The notes under the pieces: model-generated
Database searches by the model: none
The model's input: only the letters and a program-made list of their open reading frames with translations
Told to the model about the DNA's origin: nothing
Translations under genes and position numbers: made by a program
Shown: piece by piece, positions 61,302-64,000 of the stretch
Numbering within the stretch: the first letter of the stretch is position 1
Layout: every line of letters begins with the position of its first letter
DNA from: Eretmocerus hayati
Lineage: Eukaryota > Arthropoda > Insecta > Hymenoptera > Aphelinidae
NCBI GenBank assembly: GCA_029851415.1
Contig: CM056741.1
Location: forward strand, 147,300,522-147,364,521
Length of the DNA stretch: 64,000 nucleotides
Direction: 5' to 3'

Positions 61302-61407
61302 TTTATGTCAGAGATTATGATTTGCTACGCTAGGAGACGCCCTAGTACCTTTAGATCTGTGATATTTTTTTGACAGTACTTCATGTACCCACACGTGAAG
61401 GACCACA

Positions 61408-62712
61408 TACAGGGTGTCCGAAAAGTAAGTACCCCCCTTTTCTTCTGAAACGGTTAAGAATCGGGGAAAACCCCGGAGCAATTGTACCCTAATTTTGAAG
61501 GGGACATCCGATGGTGACCTCATTTTTTACCTTGTAGGTCATTTTCAAAGTAATTTGGAGATCAACTCAATTGTTTCGAATAGAAACACCTACTTTCGAC
61601 CTCGAAATCCGAAAGAACGTGAAAAATTATCAAACTTTTGCCTAAAACTTTTTTTGATTCGACTTGATCTTGGCGAGATAAATGGAGGTCAGCACGGTTG
61701 CCGGTAACCTCTGTAGCTCCAACAGTGAGCATTTTATCGAAAAGTGTTTGGGGTGAAAATTGTTCATGATCACAGTAAAAATGAGCTAGTTACGTTGTTT
61801 TTGAACTTGGAGGTCATTTTCAAGGTCATTTGGAGATCAACTCGATTTTTTCAAGGGCAACACCTGCTTTTGACCTCTGATTCCTAAAAAACGTGGAAAA
61901 TTATGAAACTTTTGTCCGTAACATTTTTTTATTCGACCTGACCTTGGCGGTAAATGGAGGTCAGCACGGGTTGACGATAACCTCTGTAGCTCCAAGAGTG
62001 AGCATTTTATCGAAAAATGTTTGGGATAAAAGTTGTTCATGATCTCAGTAAGAATGGGCTAGTGACCTCGTTTTTCCTTGGAGGTCATTTTCAAGGTCAT
62101 CTGGAGAGCAATTCGATTTATGAAGGGAAGAGAAGCTTAATCTAGAATTTTGATGGAAAAAACTTTCAGAATGAATGAAATCACGAATTAAAAAACTGCT
62201 TCGGGCAGAAGTTTCATAATTTTCCACGTTTTGCGAAATCAGATGTCAAAAGTAGGTGTTTCCGTTGAAGAAAATCAATTTGACCTCCAAATGACCTTGG
62301 AAATGACCACCGAGGTAAAAAAGAAGATCAGTAGCTCATTTTCACTGTGATCATGAACAACTTTTATACCAAATAATTTTCGATAAAATGCTCGCTCTTC
62401 GAACTACAGCGGTTACCGTCGACCCGTGCTGACCTCCATTTACCTCGCCAAGATCAAGTCGGATCAAAAAAAGTTTCTGGCAAAAGTTTGATAATTTTTC
62501 ATGTTCTTTCGGAATTCGAGGTGAAAAGTCTCTATTTGAAACGATTGAGTTGACCTCCAAATTACCTTGGAAATGACCTTCAAGGTCAAAAACAACGTCA
62601 CCATCAGATGTCCCCCTCAAAATTAGGGGACACTTGTTCCGGGGTTTTCCCAATTCCTAACCGTTTCAGAAAAAAAGGGGGGGGGGGGTACGTACTTCTC
62701 GGACACACTATA
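61408..62712. mobile_element. Fold-back element 5: TACAGGGTGTCC ends, arms of about 273-bp units
   Basis: The left end TACAGGGTGTCCG (61408) aligns with the reverse complement of the right end, TATAGTGTGTCCG (to 62712). Both are followed by a GAAGTAMGTACCCCCC-type segment and then GGTTAGGAATNGGG/AAACGGTTAAGAATCGGGG. The arms hold direct repeats marked by GGTCATTTTCAAGGTCAT at 61538, 61812 and 62083 (period about 273 bp), each with a GGAGGTCAGCACGG and a GAGCATTTTATCGAAAA word. The right arm carries the inverse (CCGTGCTGACCTCC near 62424). TA flanks and CAG ends suggest a Tc1/mariner-type transposase acts on it; none is encoded here. Confidence 0.75.
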
Positions 62713-64000
62713 TATTTTTTTCCTCTTGCTTTAAAATGTGAGGAACTCAATTTACGAAGTTTTGACGTGCCACTGTGATCGGTCAATACGAGATTCGGGT
62801 CAATCATCGATCCAGTCATCAGAACGGCTTCCCAACAAATTTTCGAGTCAGTCATGGGATAAATCACATTCAACTAGATATCTGCTCGAATTAAAACGTC
62901 TCCGACCACGGAAGCCTTTAAAGATTGAGTGTTGACAACTTACACGTGATGAGAAATAATGCGTAACCATAGCAGCAATGTTATTAATTTCCGTGTATCT
63001 TTCTGAATATCACCTTCTGCTGTGAGTACTGAGGAATTCCATGTCAATTTTGTCGTCATTATCTCCGACCTTTTTTTCCTTCCATACGTTTTTCTTCTCG
63101 TTGTCTAGTGTCAAAAAATGATAGTTCCAATATTTTGGAGGTCCAGAAATTTTCTTGCATCAACCGGGTCTGTATAAGTGATTCTGCTACAAATTCAAAA
63201 CTTGAAACATTGGATCAACAATTAATGAATGACTCTGGATCGCTTCCACTAATCACAATTTTCCTCTCAGTATTTCAAAACAGGCTCATGAACCTATTGC
63301 TTCACCACCTCACAACCTTTTCTGGGCCTTCTTGGACCTTGCCAGACTTTATTACGTTCGCTGCGGTGACGGTTTTTCGTAATTCAATTCTTGTCATGAA
63401 CTGGACTCCCGTATTTAGGCAAATATATTTGGATGGGAGTAAACTTTTCCTTGGCTCGTAGTTTATGCCCTAGGCAAAGTAAGTCACCTCGAAGGATTCT
63501 GATCGGGGATATTTTTCGAATAATTACGGGCTGGTGGAGATTGAAAAATGAAATTTCGCGGGGCCCACCGGTGCACCCCGCCGCAGCAAACTTGTTAAGT
63601 TATCTCAAATCATGTTATAAACCACGAACATTCTGACGTGTTAAGAAAAATTCCTCCAAAATTTGTTTCGATTGTTGTATTGCAATCTACAAGTAGACAT
63701 TTTTAGGAGCATTATTCTCGTGTCATGGCTTTCCAAGAATTTGTCTTGAGCACTAAAAGTCAAAAAAAGTGGAAAACTATTCTCTAAGTAGCTAGAGCTT
63801 CTCGGACAGCTCTGAATTTAATTTCATCGTACTTTCTGGATTGGATGCCATCAGAAATATAAATTTTAGGTATGATTTGAGTGATTCAAAGTAGTCAGTA
63901 ATTTGTAGAATGATTTTTGGGGCACTTTTTTCTATAAAATTGCCGTCCCAGAATACCAATTGGAATTGGGTTTTGGAGTTCTGAACTGTTTCCAAAGAAA
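62713..64000. other. Non-coding DNA to the end of the window
   Basis: A 117-codon frame at 63108-63461 plus has no recognisable motif. A GC-rich palindrome-like site lies at 63561. Nothing else seen. Confidence 0.5.
63561..63579. repeat. GC palindrome-like site GGGCCCACCGGTGCACCCC
   Basis: Fifth member of the CCACCGGTGG group, decayed on its right side. It is followed by CGCAGCAAACTTGTTAA as at 31628. Confidence 0.55.

Noticed and set aside
1..64000. CRISPR arrays, operons, rRNA genes, known insect microRNAs
   Set aside because: Looked for by eye and not found; the tandem arrays present have 78-300 bp units in inverted arms, unlike CRISPR.

Overview
This is a eukaryotic window. It is AT-rich, has no operons or densely packed ORFs, and its frames are mostly short and broken. 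It contains an apparently complete insect-type LINE, a tRNA-headed SINE-like unit and many inverted-repeat DNA elements. CpG does not look depleted and many CpG- and GA-rich patches alternate with AT-rich DNA. With the I/Jockey-type LINE this suggests an insect, plausibly a hymenopteran; the order is inference. I recognise no host protein-coding gene, so the window looks like an intergenic desert or the inside of a large intron.

Layout. 1-1.4 kb: a minus-strand LINE 3' end with a (TTAGA)n-type tail. 1.39-2.86 kb: an almost perfect palindrome (arms about 679 bp). 2.97-3.47 kb, minus strand: a degenerate FP/ORF1p-like reading frame. 3.5-12.3 kb: no recognisable gene, with GA/CpG-rich islands near 4.2-4.6 and 8.4-10.1 kb. 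12.37-12.72 kb: a tRNA-like head followed by a long hairpin. 18.2-19.1 kb: a second fold-back. 24.6-25.1 kb: a tandem array of about 78-bp units. 28.05-28.18 kb: a MITE. 29.97-32.17 kb: two diverged inverted copies of one repeat around a GC-rich block. 32-41 kb: non-coding islands with dense GAGCTTGC octamers. 41.5-43.05 kb: a fold-back whose arms carry the same 78-bp units. 46.3-51.67 kb: a full-length LINE. 54.49-55.89 and 61.41-62.71 kb: two fold-backs built from tandem units of about 300 and 273 bp. 58.93-59.08 kb: a small MITE. 59.9-60.5 kb: further inverted copies of a repeat.

The LINE is the only convincing set of functional genes. ORF1 (nucleic-acid chaperone type, one CCHC knuckle) and ORF2 (endonuclease, reverse transcriptase, RNase H, C-terminal zinc finger) overlap by 8 bp at ATGAATAG. 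The element ends in an AATAAA-poly(A) tail and is bracketed by a 9-12 bp target-site duplication. A DPE-like AGACGTG lies near +28, where Jockey/I-type elements keep part of their internal promoter. All key catalytic residues I could check are present, so it may be recent and competent.

The most distinctive architecture is the set of fold-back elements. At least four long inverted-repeat elements occur in 64 kb. Three are bounded by TA followed by CAG (TA|CAGTACC, TA|CAGTATG, TA|CAGGGTG), and three have arms made of tandem subunits. This looks like non-autonomous Tc1/mariner-type mobility combined with Drosophila-FB-like arms. Two unexplained sequence signals recur between elements: the octamer GAGCTTGC (at least 19 copies, clustered) and a GC-rich palindrome with core CCACCGGTGG (five related copies). 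All matches were found by eye; no alignment or database search was run.
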